A stretch of DNA of 9,543 nucleotides from an uncultured Selenomonadaceae bacterium (GCA_958415865.1 CATYZV010000044.1:1-9543), one strand, 5' to 3'. Counted from the stretch's first letter, positions 1-7,394 are shown. Translations and numbers: made by a program. The notes: a model not told the origin generated them from the sequence alone.

Positions 1-28
1 TCTTTTACCTATAAAACTTCAATCAGGT

Positions 29-1444
29 TCAAGCATCTTTCAAAAATGCGCAGTAGCCTTTTTTCGTTTCATATATATCTATCTTACTCGTTATTTCCCA
101 CGGGGAGTGCATGCTGAGCACTGCTACGCCGCTGTCGATTACCTGCATTCCGTAAAGTGCCATGATGTAGGCAATCGTTCCGCCGCCGCCGAGGTCTACG
201 CGGCCCAATTCGGAAAATTGGATGGATACGTTATTCTTTTCCATGATGGCGCGGATATTGCCGAGGTATTCAGCATTGGCATCGTTGGAGCCGGATTTGC
301 CGCGCGCGCCGGTAAATTTATTAAATGCCATACCGCGTCCGAGGTAAGCGATGTTCTTGCTGTCGAAAGCGGATTTGTAAAGTGCATCGTAGCCGGAGGT
401 TACGTCAGACGAGAGCATTTTGCAGTTGGCGAGGCAGCGTCTTAATGCCAGGTCGCTGTACTGGCCGAGGCGGTCGAGCACTTCGGCGACGGTATTTTCA
501 AAGAAGCGGGACTGCATTCCGGTCGCGCCGACAGAGCCGATTTCTTCTTTGTCGACGAGCAGGCAGCAGGCGGTGCGTTTCATCTTCTTCGTTTCGAGCA
601 TTGCGACGAGCGAAGTATAAGCGCATACTCTGTCGTCCTGTCCGTAGGAGATTATCATGCTGCGGTCGATGCCGAGTTCGCGTGCGCGGCCTGCAGGCAC
701 GACTTCCAATTCAGCTGATAGGAAGTCTTCTTCTTCAATGCCGTACTGCTTTGCTACGATTTTGAGTACATTGGCTTTTACGGCATCCTTCTGTTCGTCT
801 TCCAGCGGCAGAGAGCCGAACAGTACATCGAGGTTTTCTCCTTCTACGACTTTAGCCGCATTCTTCTGCATCTGTTCCTGTGCAAGATGAATCAAAAGAT
901 CAGACACGCAGAATACCGGGTCATCGTCTTTTTCACCGATAGCGATTTCCACGAGAGAGCCGTCTTTTTTAGCCACTACGCCGTGAATGGCAAGAGGCAC
1001 GGTAACCCACTGGTATTTCTTGATGCCGCCGTAGTAATGCGTGTCGAGATAAGCCAGTCCGCCGTCTTCGTAGAGCGGATTCTGCTTGATGTCGAGGCGC
1101 GGGCTGTCGATGTGCGCGCCGAGTATGTTCATGCCCTGTTCAAGCGGGTCTGTGCCGATGTTGAACAGTGCTACAGTCTTTTTCATGCAGACAGCATAAA
1201 CTTTATCGCCGGGCTGCAAAAACTGCTTGCTGTCGATCAGCGTCTGCAAATCCACATAGCCTGCTTTTTCTGCCTGAGCGGTGATTTCCTTCACACATTC
1301 GCGTTCCGTCTTGCAATTGCTGAGAAAGTCGCGGTAATTGTCGCAGAGCTTTTGCAGCTGGCGTTTTTCAGCTGCGGAATAATTATTCCAAATATCTTTT
1401 TTAACGGCCTTAGCCGCTTTTTTATCCTTTTTTTCTTTTGCCAT
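29..1444 (-). CDS. M18 family zinc aminopeptidase (471 aa)
   Basis: A cytosolic metallo-aminopeptidase that removes N-terminal residues from peptides using two metal ions. The dinuclear-site motifs of family M18 are all visible: AHIDSPRLD (His111, Asp113), GQDDR (Asp271), VDKEEIGSVGATG (Glu300/Glu301), SSDVTSGYD (Asp347) and MHSPWE (His446). The length of about 470 residues fits the family, and the N-terminus is lysine-rich with no signal peptide. The start was placed at the ATG ending at 1444 because GAGGTG (1452-1457) lies 7 bases upstream; a GTG at 1459 would consume that ribosome binding site. The gene follows the murein-peptide operon on the same strand but is separated from it by an intrinsic terminator and has its own promoter-like site. 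Family assignment is firm. A role in finishing peptide recycling is inferred only from position. Its own terminator is not visible in the 28 bases left in the window. Confidence 0.95.
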   Translation of the reverse strand: MAKEKKDKKAAKAVKKDIWNNYSAAEKRQLQKLCDNYRDFLSNCKTERECVKEITAQAEKAGYVDLQTLIDSKQFLQPGDKVYAVCMKKTVALFNIGTDPLEQGMNILGAHIDSPRLDIKQNPLYEDGGLAYLDTHYYGGIKKYQWVTVPLAIHGVVAKKDGSLVEIAIGEKDDDPVFCVSDLLIHLAQEQMQKNAAKVVEGENLDVLFGSLPLEDEQKDAVKANVLKIVAKQYGIEEEDFLSAELEVVPAGRARELGIDRSMIISYGQDDRVCAYTSLVAMLETKKMKRTACCLLVDKEEIGSVGATGMQSRFFENTVAEVLDRLGQYSDLALRRCLANCKMLSSDVTSGYDALYKSAFDSKNIAYLGRGMAFNKFTGARGKSGSNDANAEYLGNIRAIMEKNNVSIQFSELGRVDLGGGGTIAYIMALYGMQVIDSGVAVLSMHSPWEITSKIDIYETKKGYCAFLKDA

Positions 1445-1470
1445 ATAAAAGCACCTCACTTTATGGTTAT

Positions 1471-1479
1471 ATTATACCA
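1471..1479 (-). promoter_or_regulatory. extended -10 promoter for the M18 aminopeptidase
   Basis: Read on the minus strand the sequence is TGGTATAAT, a perfect -10 hexamer with the TGn extension. No convincing -35 lies 16-18 bases upstream, as is common for extended -10 promoters. The predicted start of transcription would leave a leader of roughly 20 bases containing the GAGGTG ribosome binding site. It lies just downstream of the terminator of the preceding operon, which supports independent transcription. Confidence 0.6.
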
Positions 1480-1500
1480 AATACAGATGAAATTACTACC

Positions 1501-1546
1501 AAAAAAATAAATATGCAGGCAAATATCCGTCAATTCACCTGCATAT
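1501..1546 (-). terminator. intrinsic terminator of the ldcA-M20-epimerase operon
   Basis: On the minus strand a 9-bp stem, ATATGCAGG paired with CCTGCATAT (arms 1538-1546 and 1511-1519), encloses an 18-base loop. It is followed directly by TTATTTTTTT (1501-1510). It begins 20 bases after the epimerase stop codon. The T-run is on the minus-strand side, so it acts in that direction. The stem is AT-rich at its base, so efficiency is uncertain. Confidence 0.75.
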
Positions 1547-1565
1547 ACTATAAAAATCCACAAGA

Positions 1566-2666
1566 TTATTCAATTACAGCCAATGGAAGCATTTTGTCTA
1601 CAGCCGTTATGCCGAGTCCCTTTTGCTGATTCAATATCAATTCATTGGCGCGGTAGCTGATGCCGCCCGCTACCGGGTCTTCTGCCAGCAGATCAGCTGC
1701 ATCGAGGTCGGCGCGCGTTATTATCTTCCTGCCTGCCGCCACGCTCGCTGCCGCGGTTATGGCGACTTTCGATTCCAGCATACAGCCCATCATACATTCC
1801 ACGCCGCAGGCAGCTGCCATATCGGCAATCTTCAGCGCATTGTGAATTCCGCCTGCCTTCATCAGCTTTATATTGATGAAATCGCAGGCGCGCATTGCCA
1901 AGAGCTTAAATACTTCTTGGATTCCGAAAGCCGATTCATCAGCCATGATAAGCGTATCCACATTGTCCGTAACGAACTTCAGCCCGTCAAAGTCGTATGC
2001 TGCCACCGGCTGTTCAATCAGCTCTATATCCATGCCGCTGTCCTCAAAGCGGCGTATCAGGCGCACTGCCTCTTTAGGCTTCCAGCCTTGATTGGCATCG
2101 AGGCGGATGTGCACATCGCTGCCCACGGCTCGGCGGATCGCCGCAACGCGCTCAAAGTCGAGCTTGGCATCTCCGCCCACCTTCAGCTTTAAATCCCTAT
2201 AGCCCCGCTTGACAGCTTCCGCCGCATCGCCAGCCATCACAGCCGGTTCGCGCAGGCTTATGGTCAGATCTGAAGCAATGCTGCTCTTAGCTCCGCCGAG
2301 CAGCTTATAAAGCGGCAGTCCGCATCTTTGAGCAAATAGATCGTAAACGGCGATATCGACTGCCGCCTTAGCAGAGGAGTTATGCAGCATAGACTTGTCT
2401 ATCGCCGCGAAAATATCTTCCATGCAGCATATGTCCATGCCGAGCAGCTGCGGCGCGATGACCTCCTGAACGGCAGCGGCAATCGACTGCTGACTGTCGC
2501 CTGTGATCACGGCAGTCGGCGGCGCGGAGCCAAAACCGATTTCACCGGTATCGGCAGTCATCCTGACGATTATATCTTCAGCAAAATCGACGCGGCGCAG
2601 TGCCGTTATAAAGGGCTTTTTTAGCGGAATCTTTACCTTGCCCAGCTCTATCTTTTTTATATGCAA
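1566..2666 (-). CDS. L-Ala-D/L-Glu-type dipeptide epimerase, enolase superfamily (366 aa, TTG start)
   Basis: Likely interconverts L-Ala-D-Glu and L-Ala-L-Glu during recycling of cell-wall peptides. It aligns well by eye with Bacillus subtilis YkfB. Visible are Arg24 in TALRRV (binds the glutamyl carboxylate in that enzyme), the KxK motif Lys160/Lys162, metal ligands Asp190 (LDANQGW), Glu218 (IEQP) and Asp243 (ADES), the second acid/base Lys267 (NIKLMKAGG), and the dipeptide-specific DxD motif at 320-322. The start is chosen as TTG at 2666: AGAAGG (2676-2681) stands 9 bases upstream, and this start makes Arg24 and Lys162 fall at the same numbers as in B. subtilis. An ATG at 2708 would overlap the M20 gene by 20 bases and add 14 unrelated residues. 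It is the last gene of the operon, 22 bp after the M20 gene. Exact dipeptide specificity is inferred. Confidence 0.93.
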   Translation of the reverse strand: MHIKKIELGKVKIPLKKPFITALRRVDFAEDIIVRMTADTGEIGFGSAPPTAVITGDSQQSIAAAVQEVIAPQLLGMDICCMEDIFAAIDKSMLHNSSAKAAVDIAVYDLFAQRCGLPLYKLLGGAKSSIASDLTISLREPAVMAGDAAEAVKRGYRDLKLKVGGDAKLDFERVAAIRRAVGSDVHIRLDANQGWKPKEAVRLIRRFEDSGMDIELIEQPVAAYDFDGLKFVTDNVDTLIMADESAFGIQEVFKLLAMRACDFINIKLMKAGGIHNALKIADMAAACGVECMMGCMLESKVAITAAASVAAGRKIITRADLDAADLLAEDPVAGGISYRANELILNQQKGLGITAVDKMLPLAVIE

Positions 2667-2688
2667 AAATATCAACCTTCTACTAAAA

Positions 2689-3831
2689 TCACTTTTCCAA
2701 AAGCACATCCACCGCCGTCATCGCGATTGCCTTTGCCCCTTTTATCGCCTGTTCTCTGCCAAAAGCCGAGCCTGCCGCACAGGCAAATTCCTTTGTATGA
2801 GCAAAAATATCACTGCCTATGCAGATAGTAGGCTGGCAGGTGCGCGTTACATGGCTTACATTGCCCACATCGGTAGAGCCGTCGGCGTAATCGTCTGGCA
2901 GCAGCGTGTAACTTTCGCCCAGCTGACGGAAATTATCTTCGTAATAGCCGTTTAAAACACTGTCGCTGAGCAGATTTTTGTAGAGTGGCTCGTAATGGCG
3001 CATCTGAACTTTCGCCCCGTGCTGAGCTGCCACTTCGCGTGCCAGTTCTTTTATCTGCGGCAGCATGGTGTTTTCCAGATAATCAGTGCTCATCGAGCGG
3101 ATAGTAGAGTGCAGGCTTGCCCTGTCCGGAATGATATTGGGAGCCGTACCGCCTTCCGTGATTATCGTGCCTATGATGGTCTTGCCGGTAAACGTATTCT
3201 TGAGCAGCTTGAAGCGGCCATAAAAATCGACCAGAGCGTCCAAGGCATTGATTCCGTGATAATCCGGGTCAGCCACATGAGCTGCCTTGCCGATAAAAGT
3301 GATCTCCAGCGGGTGTGTGGCGTATGAGGTGCCGCCGATGGAAGTACGGCTGTCGGGATGAATTATCAGAGCAGCGGCAGTGTCGTCAAACATACCTGCA
3401 TCAGCCATGTAGAGCTTCGCTCCCGTCGTCTCCTCAGCTGCACAGCCGTAGATGACAGTCTGTGCCCTATCACCTGCCGCACGGTCAAAGGCAAGTGCGG
3501 CACCGATGCTCATCATGGCTATCAAATTGTGTCCGCAGCCATGCCCGATCTGCGGCAGTGCATCGTATTCCGCCATGAAGCCTATCTTCTTGCCGCAGTT
3601 TCCCTTAGAAGCAGTAAAAGCAGTCTTGAACACATCCGTCAGCACCGGTTCAAATGCAAAGCCGTATTTCTCTGTCAGCCGGCGTATATAAGCTGCCGCC
3701 TTTACTTCCTGCGTGCTGACCTCAGGATTGTCGTGCAGATAATCAGCCAGCGCATAGAGCACCGGGTGCAGCTCGTCGATATAATCGCAGACAGCTCGCT
3801 TTAGTGTTTCTCTTAAATTAGTCTTCGTCAT
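2689..3831 (-). CDS. M20 family amidohydrolase/dipeptidase (AbgB/ACY1L2-like, 380 aa)
   Basis: A cytosolic metal-dependent amidohydrolase of the M20 superfamily, of the type that includes p-aminobenzoyl-glutamate hydrolase subunit B and the PM20D2 dipeptidase. The expected ligands are visible: GHGCGHN (Cys99, His101), AAEET (Glu133/Glu134), IHPDS (His158) and AHTKEF (His345), together with AEYDALP (87-93) and the STDVGNVSH segment (319-327). The lid/dimerisation domain should span about 172-285, between the two catalytic halves. Length is slightly short of the usual 390-480. The ATG at 3831 is preceded by only a weak AAGAG (3835-3839), so translation may rely on coupling to ldcA 29 bp upstream. 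Context suggests cleavage of a dipeptide from murein recycling such as L-Ala-L-Glu, or another N-acyl amino acid. The substrate cannot be read from sequence. Confidence 0.92.
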   Translation of the reverse strand: MTKTNLRETLKRAVCDYIDELHPVLYALADYLHDNPEVSTQEVKAAAYIRRLTEKYGFAFEPVLTDVFKTAFTASKGNCGKKIGFMAEYDALPQIGHGCGHNLIAMMSIGAALAFDRAAGDRAQTVIYGCAAEETTGAKLYMADAGMFDDTAAALIIHPDSRTSIGGTSYATHPLEITFIGKAAHVADPDYHGINALDALVDFYGRFKLLKNTFTGKTIIGTIITEGGTAPNIIPDRASLHSTIRSMSTDYLENTMLPQIKELAREVAAQHGAKVQMRHYEPLYKNLLSDSVLNGYYEDNFRQLGESYTLLPDDYADGSTDVGNVSHVTRTCQPTICIGSDIFAHTKEFACAAGSAFGREQAIKGAKAIAMTAVDVLLEK

Positions 3832-3860
3832 ATACTCTTTTCAAAATCAAATTATAGAAA

Positions 3861-4823
3861 TTATCTCAATTTGCAGTGAGCTTCACTGATAAAGAATTCC
3901 ACCGTACCGTTTTCTCCTATATTAATAGAAGAATTTACACCGAGCGGCAAAAAGGCATTCGTGCGGTCGTGTCCGGCAGGCAGATTGCAGATAGCCGGCA
4001 CCTTAGCCAAATCCGCATAATGCTGCAGCACATCTTTGACCGTAAATTCATATTCCGACTTGCGGCGCGGGGTGCAGCGCGTGAACTCACCGAAGATGAT
4101 GCCCTTAACCGTCTTTAACAGCCCGTTCTGCCAGAGCTGGCAGAGCATTCTATCGAGTGCGTAAGCATCTTCGCCTACATCCTCCAAAAACAAAATAGCA
4201 TTCTGCCCGTTCAGCTCGTACGGTGTGCCGCAAAGAGCTGTCAGCACGCTCAAATTGCCGCCTACCAGCTTGCCGAATGCCCTGCCGGGATACAGTGCTT
4301 CCAAGCGGCAGCGTTTGGGCAGCGGAAATGCGCCGAACGGTACAGACATCCTAAGGCCGCGGCACAGCGATGATATCGTGTACTGCGTAGGCTGCTGCGA
4401 CAAATTCTTCAGCATCGGGCCGTGAATTGTTACCAAGCGGCTCTTCTGGCCGATGGCTGTATGCAGTGCCGTGATATCGCTAAAGCCTATTAGCAGCTTC
4501 GGATGCTTGCGTATCAGCTCATAGTCCAGCAGATCGAGAATCCTCGTGCTGCCGTAGCCACCGCAAAAACACATTATAGCCTCAACTTCATCGTCGGCAA
4601 AAAATTTATTGAGCTCTGCCGCACGAAGCTCATCCGTACCTGCCAGATAGCCGTCATGAGCCTGCAGCGTAGCTGACAGTTTCGTCTTATAGCCCCAGTC
4701 ATGCAGGATCTTCAGTCCCGCAGAAAAATCAAAGCCTTGGCATGCTGAAGCCGGAGCGATTATGCCGATACAGCTGCCTATATCCAGCATCTTTCCTTTA
4801 TGGCGCGTATGCCGTATTTCCAT
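3861..4823 (-). CDS. ldcA: LD-carboxypeptidase, peptidase family S66 (320 aa)
   Basis: A cytosolic serine peptidase that removes the terminal D-Ala from murein tetrapeptides (L-Ala-D-Glu-diaminoacid-D-Ala), a step in cell-wall recycling. The Ser-Glu-His triad of family S66 is visible: Ser115 in IGFSDITALH, Glu214 in FLEDVGED and His285 in PAGHDRTNAFLPLG. The CFCGGYGSTRILDLLDY stretch (85-101) is also typical. Length matches the family. The start was set at the ATG ending at 4823, which has AAGGAGG about 10 bases upstream; an ATG at 4856 would translate through that ribosome binding site. It is the first gene of a three-gene operon. Related S66 members include the MccF immunity proteins that cleave microcin C, but no microcin genes are nearby and the epimerase neighbour favours murein salvage. 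Confidence 0.93.
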   Translation of the reverse strand: MEIRHTRHKGKMLDIGSCIGIIAPASACQGFDFSAGLKILHDWGYKTKLSATLQAHDGYLAGTDELRAAELNKFFADDEVEAIMCFCGGYGSTRILDLLDYELIRKHPKLLIGFSDITALHTAIGQKSRLVTIHGPMLKNLSQQPTQYTISSLCRGLRMSVPFGAFPLPKRCRLEALYPGRAFGKLVGGNLSVLTALCGTPYELNGQNAILFLEDVGEDAYALDRMLCQLWQNGLLKTVKGIIFGEFTRCTPRRKSEYEFTVKDVLQHYADLAKVPAICNLPAGHDRTNAFLPLGVNSSINIGENGTVEFFISEAHCKLR

Positions 4824-4855
4824 AAGGGAAAAACCTCCTTTTCCGTTTGTATTCA

Positions 4856-4864
4856 ATTATAGCA
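4856..4864 (-). promoter_or_regulatory. extended -10 promoter for the ldcA operon
   Basis: The minus-strand sequence is TGCTATAAT, a consensus -10 with the TGn extension, and no good -35 is seen upstream. Transcription would begin near 4849 and leave about 26 bases before the ATG at 4823, including the AAGGAGG site. The same promoter style occurs in front of the M18 gene. Confidence 0.6.
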
Positions 4865-5120
4865 GTCATCTTCCAACCAATATAATTTCTAAGTTTTGAA
4901 TGCTGCATAATAAGAATATCACTCAATATCCATGCCGTCAATTTGCCGGGAATATATTTTTGACATTTATTATAAATCATCTTTTAACGGATACCTTATC
5001 TTTCATAGAAGAAATATAAAAGAATTTGAAAAGTTTTTTCACAATTACAAAGGTTTTCACTAATTTTTCACGAATATTACATAGTATAAGCAAGTTAACA
5101 TTATCCGGGAGGGATTGTAT
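4865..5120. promoter_or_regulatory. AT-rich divergent intergenic region with TTTTCAC repeats
   Basis: This gene-free stretch separates the minus-strand ldcA operon from the plus-strand EF-G-like gene. Near the plus-strand gene the heptamer TTTTCAC occurs three times in direct orientation, ending at 5042, 5060 and 5071. A possible plus-strand -10, TATAAG (5085-5090), follows, but no good -35 stands at the right distance. The strong ribosome binding site GGGAGGG (5107-5113) precedes the start codon by 7 bases. Whether the repeats bind a regulator is unknown. Confidence 0.4.
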
Positions 5121-7178
5121 ATGACTGAATTCAATAGTACTCAGCTTCGCAACATCGCTTTAGTAGGCCACGGCAAATGCGGCAAGACGCTCATAGCGGA
5201 AAACTGCCTGTTCAAATGCGGCGCAGTAAACCGCATCGGCAAGTCGGAAGACGGCACCTCGGTACTCGACAGCGCACCGGAGGAAGTGAAGCGCAAGATG
5301 ACGATCGATACAGCACTAGCTTCATGCCAATGGCAGGGCTACAAGATAAATCTGCTGGACACTCCCGGATACCCTGATTTTACCGGCGAAGTTAAATCGG
5401 CACTGACCGCCTGCGAATCGGCTATAGTCGTCGTATCTGCTGTATCGGGCATCGAAGTGGAAACGGACAAGGCTTGGAAGTACGCTGAAGCTCTATCCCT
5501 GCCCCGCGCTATCTTCATCAACAAGATGGACCGCGAGCACGCCGATTTTAACAAAGTGGTCGAAGAACTGCGCGCCAAGTACGGCAAAGGCGTTGTGCCC
5601 ATTCAGCTGCCCATCGGCTCCGAGGCAAGCTTCCAGGGCGTAGCCGACCTGATCACGATGAACACGAAAGTCTTGATTAAAGATAAAGAATTGATCTACG
5701 AAATACCGGAATACATGAAAGAAGAAATCGATGCAGCGCGCCATATGCTGATGGAAACGTGTGCTGAATTCAACGATGAGCTGCTGGAAAAATACCTCGA
5801 AGGCGAGGAAATAACTGAAACCGAAACAGCCGCAGCACTTATCGAAGGCATAGTCAATGCGCGCATCTATCCCGTGCTTTGCGGCAGTGCAGCCAAGGGC
5901 ATCGGCTTTAGGCAGCTCATGAACAGCATCGTCGAATACATGCCCACGCCGTATTTTAGAACCTCCGTCGGCACGAATTCGCAGACGGGCGATCTTGTTG
6001 AACGCAATACGGAAGATCCGTTCTCCGCTTACGTATTCAAAACCGTCGTCGACCAGTTCATCGGCAAAGTCAGCTACCTCAAGCTATTGTCCGGCTCGCT
6101 GACAGAAAACACTTCCGTCTACAATTCCGTCAGCGATAAGACGGAACGCATCGCCAATATCTACACGAGCTGCGGCAAGAATCAGCAGCCCCAGAAAATA
6201 GCCCATGCCGGCGACATCATCATCACGACCAAGCTCCAGTCTACCAAGACGGGCGACACGCTCTGCGACAGCTCCGCGCCCATTGTCTATGAAGCGGTTG
6301 AATACCCGCAGCCGATGTTCAGCATGGCTATCCGCGCCGACAAGAAAGCAGATGAAGACAAGATAGGCAATGCCCTGCTGCGCCTGCTCGATGAAGATCC
6401 GGCACTCAAGATGCAGAAAAACACTGAAACGGGCGACCTCCTGCTGAGCGGCATCGGAGAACTCCACCTCGACATAGCACTGGAAAAACTGCTCAACAAA
6501 TTCGGCGTAACAGCCAAACTGCATCAGCCGGAAACAGCTTACCGCGAAACCATCCGCGGCACGAGCAAAGTCGAAGGCAAGCATAAGAAACAGAGCGGCG
6601 GCCACGGCCAGTACGGCGACGTATGGCTCGAATTTACCCCCGGAGAACCCGGCAGCGGCGTAGTGTTCACCGAAAGCATCGTCGGCGGTGCAGTGCCGCG
6701 CCAGTACATCCCCGCAGTGGAAAAAGGCGTGCGCGAAACGCTTCAGACAGGCATATTGGCAGGCTATCCCGTTGTCGATATCAAAGTCAACCTATACGAC
6801 GGCTCTTACCACACAGTCGATTCTTCCGAAATGGCATTTAAGACAGCCGCAGCCCTCGCCGTCAAGAAAGGCGTGCCGCTGGCAAAACCCGTGCTGCTCG
6901 AACCGTACTGCACCTTGAAAATCGAAATACCTGAATACTACATGGGCGATGTAATAGCAGGCATAAACACCAAGCGCGGACGCATCATCTCCACCGAAAG
7001 CCCCACGCACGACACCTGCATCATCGAAGCACAGGTACCGCAGGCAGAACTCTACAAATACGCCACCGACCTGCGCTCTTCCACTCAGGGACGCGGCAGC
7101 TACACGATGGAATTCTCCCATTATGAAGAAGTCCCAGCTAAATTAAGCGAAAAAATCATTGCTGAACGCAATAGCTGA
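5121..7178 (+). CDS. EF-G-like translational GTPase, EF-G2 type (685 aa)
   Basis: A cytosolic ribosome-associated GTPase with the full five-domain EF-G layout. The G domain carries GHGKCGKT (16-23), the G2 Thr61 in KRKMTID, DTPGYPDF (80-87), NKMD (134-137) and CGSAAKG (254-260). Domain II is about 280-380, III about 395-470, IV about 475-595 with DGSYHTVDSSEMAF, and V about 598-670. Two positions differ from housekeeping EF-G: the G3 motif has Tyr84 where canonical EF-G has the GTPase-activating His, and RGITI is replaced by RKMTI. Both point to the EF-G2/FusA2-like paralogue group rather than the main translocase, or to a TetM-type protection protein. The ATG at 5121 has GGGAGGG 7 bases upstream; a TTG at 5115 is too close to it. 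No str-operon neighbours (rpsL, rpsG, tuf) are present, as expected for a paralogue. Its precise role is not established by sequence. Confidence 0.92.
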   Translation: MTEFNSTQLRNIALVGHGKCGKTLIAENCLFKCGAVNRIGKSEDGTSVLDSAPEEVKRKMTIDTALASCQWQGYKINLLDTPGYPDFTGEVKSALTACESAIVVVSAVSGIEVETDKAWKYAEALSLPRAIFINKMDREHADFNKVVEELRAKYGKGVVPIQLPIGSEASFQGVADLITMNTKVLIKDKELIYEIPEYMKEEIDAARHMLMETCAEFNDELLEKYLEGEEITETETAAALIEGIVNARIYPVLCGSAAKGIGFRQLMNSIVEYMPTPYFRTSVGTNSQTGDLVERNTEDPFSAYVFKTVVDQFIGKVSYLKLLSGSLTENTSVYNSVSDKTERIANIYTSCGKNQQPQKIAHAGDIIITTKLQSTKTGDTLCDSSAPIVYEAVEYPQPMFSMAIRADKKADEDKIGNALLRLLDEDPALKMQKNTETGDLLLSGIGELHLDIALEKLLNKFGVTAKLHQPETAYRETIRGTSKVEGKHKKQSGGHGQYGDVWLEFTPGEPGSGVVFTESIVGGAVPRQYIPAVEKGVRETLQTGILAGYPVVDIKVNLYDGSYHTVDSSEMAFKTAAALAVKKGVPLAKPVLLEPYCTLKIEIPEYYMGDVIAGINTKRGRIISTESPTHDTCIIEAQVPQAELYKYATDLRSSTQGRGSYTMEFSHYEEVPAKLSEKIIAERNS

Positions 7179-7194
7179 TAAACCATTACTTTAA

Positions 7195-7254
7195 GGTCGT
7201 TCATTTTCTTTTGCAGGGTCAAAAGAAAAACGAACCAAAAAGAAAAGACCCTGC
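7195..7254. repeat. overlapping inverted repeats forming two exclusive hairpins
   Basis: TTTTCTTTT (7204-7212) pairs with AAAAGAAAA (7221-7229), with GTTC (7199-7202) and GAAC (7232-7235) adding a lower stem. The loop of that hairpin, GCAGGGTC (7213-7220), is itself perfectly complementary to GACCCTGC (7247-7254), so the two stems cannot form at once. A further AAAAGAAAA copy lies at 7238-7246. It begins 17 bases after the EF-G-like stop codon. It looks like an intergenic palindromic repeat. There is no T-run typical of an intrinsic terminator. Confidence 0.6.
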
Positions 7255-7258
7255 TCGC

Positions 7259-7394
7259 TATAAATTCTACCTTTGAAAAATAGCCTTCATTTCGATAACG
7301 CTTACAAACTCGCTGCGCTCAAACAGTGTAAGCTAAAACCATCTACATTACGTCTATTTTTCAATCTGCTTACAGCAGACCGGCAGAATTTATA
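7259..7394. repeat. nested imperfect palindrome of about 136 bp
   Basis: Three pairs of arms are arranged concentrically. The outer pair is TATAAATTCTACC (7259-7271) with GGCAGAATTTATA (7382-7394), one mismatch. The middle pair is TTGAAAAATAG (7273-7283) with CTATTTTTCAA (7354-7364), perfect. The inner pair is GCTTACA (7300-7306) with TGTAAGC (7327-7333), perfect. A side hairpin TCTGC-TTACA-GCAGA sits at 7365-7379. No coding frame with a ribosome binding site was found here. The layout would suit a structured RNA, an extragenic palindromic repeat or the remnant of a small non-autonomous mobile element; sequence alone does not decide. Confidence 0.6.

Noticed and set aside
1..28. ACCT/AGGT inverted repeat after the M18 stop codon as a terminator
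   Set aside because: Only four bases per arm, AT-rich, and no T-run on the minus strand.
887..1510. 207-codon plus-strand frame opposite the M18 gene
   Set aside because: Shadow of a well-supported gene, no family motifs, and it crosses the promoter and ribosome binding site of the M18 gene.
3861..4823. MccF-type microcin C immunity protein as an alternative for the S66 gene
   Set aside because: Same family, but no microcin genes are nearby and the operon partners fit murein recycling.
4960..4965. TTGACA that could be a plus-strand -35 for the EF-G-like gene
   Set aside because: No acceptable -10 lies 16-18 bases downstream.
4798..4980. 60-codon minus-strand frame overlapping the ldcA start
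   Set aside because: No clear ribosome binding site, no recognisable features, and the predicted ldcA promoter lies inside it, so the transcript would miss its start codon.
6084..6605. 173-codon minus-strand frame within the EF-G-like gene
   Set aside because: Lies wholly opposite conserved EF-G domains and shows no motifs of its own.
5121..7178. TetM-type ribosomal protection protein as an alternative for the EF-G-like gene
   Set aside because: The overall layout and motifs fit EF-G2 better, and there are no mobile-element or leader features typical of tet genes.
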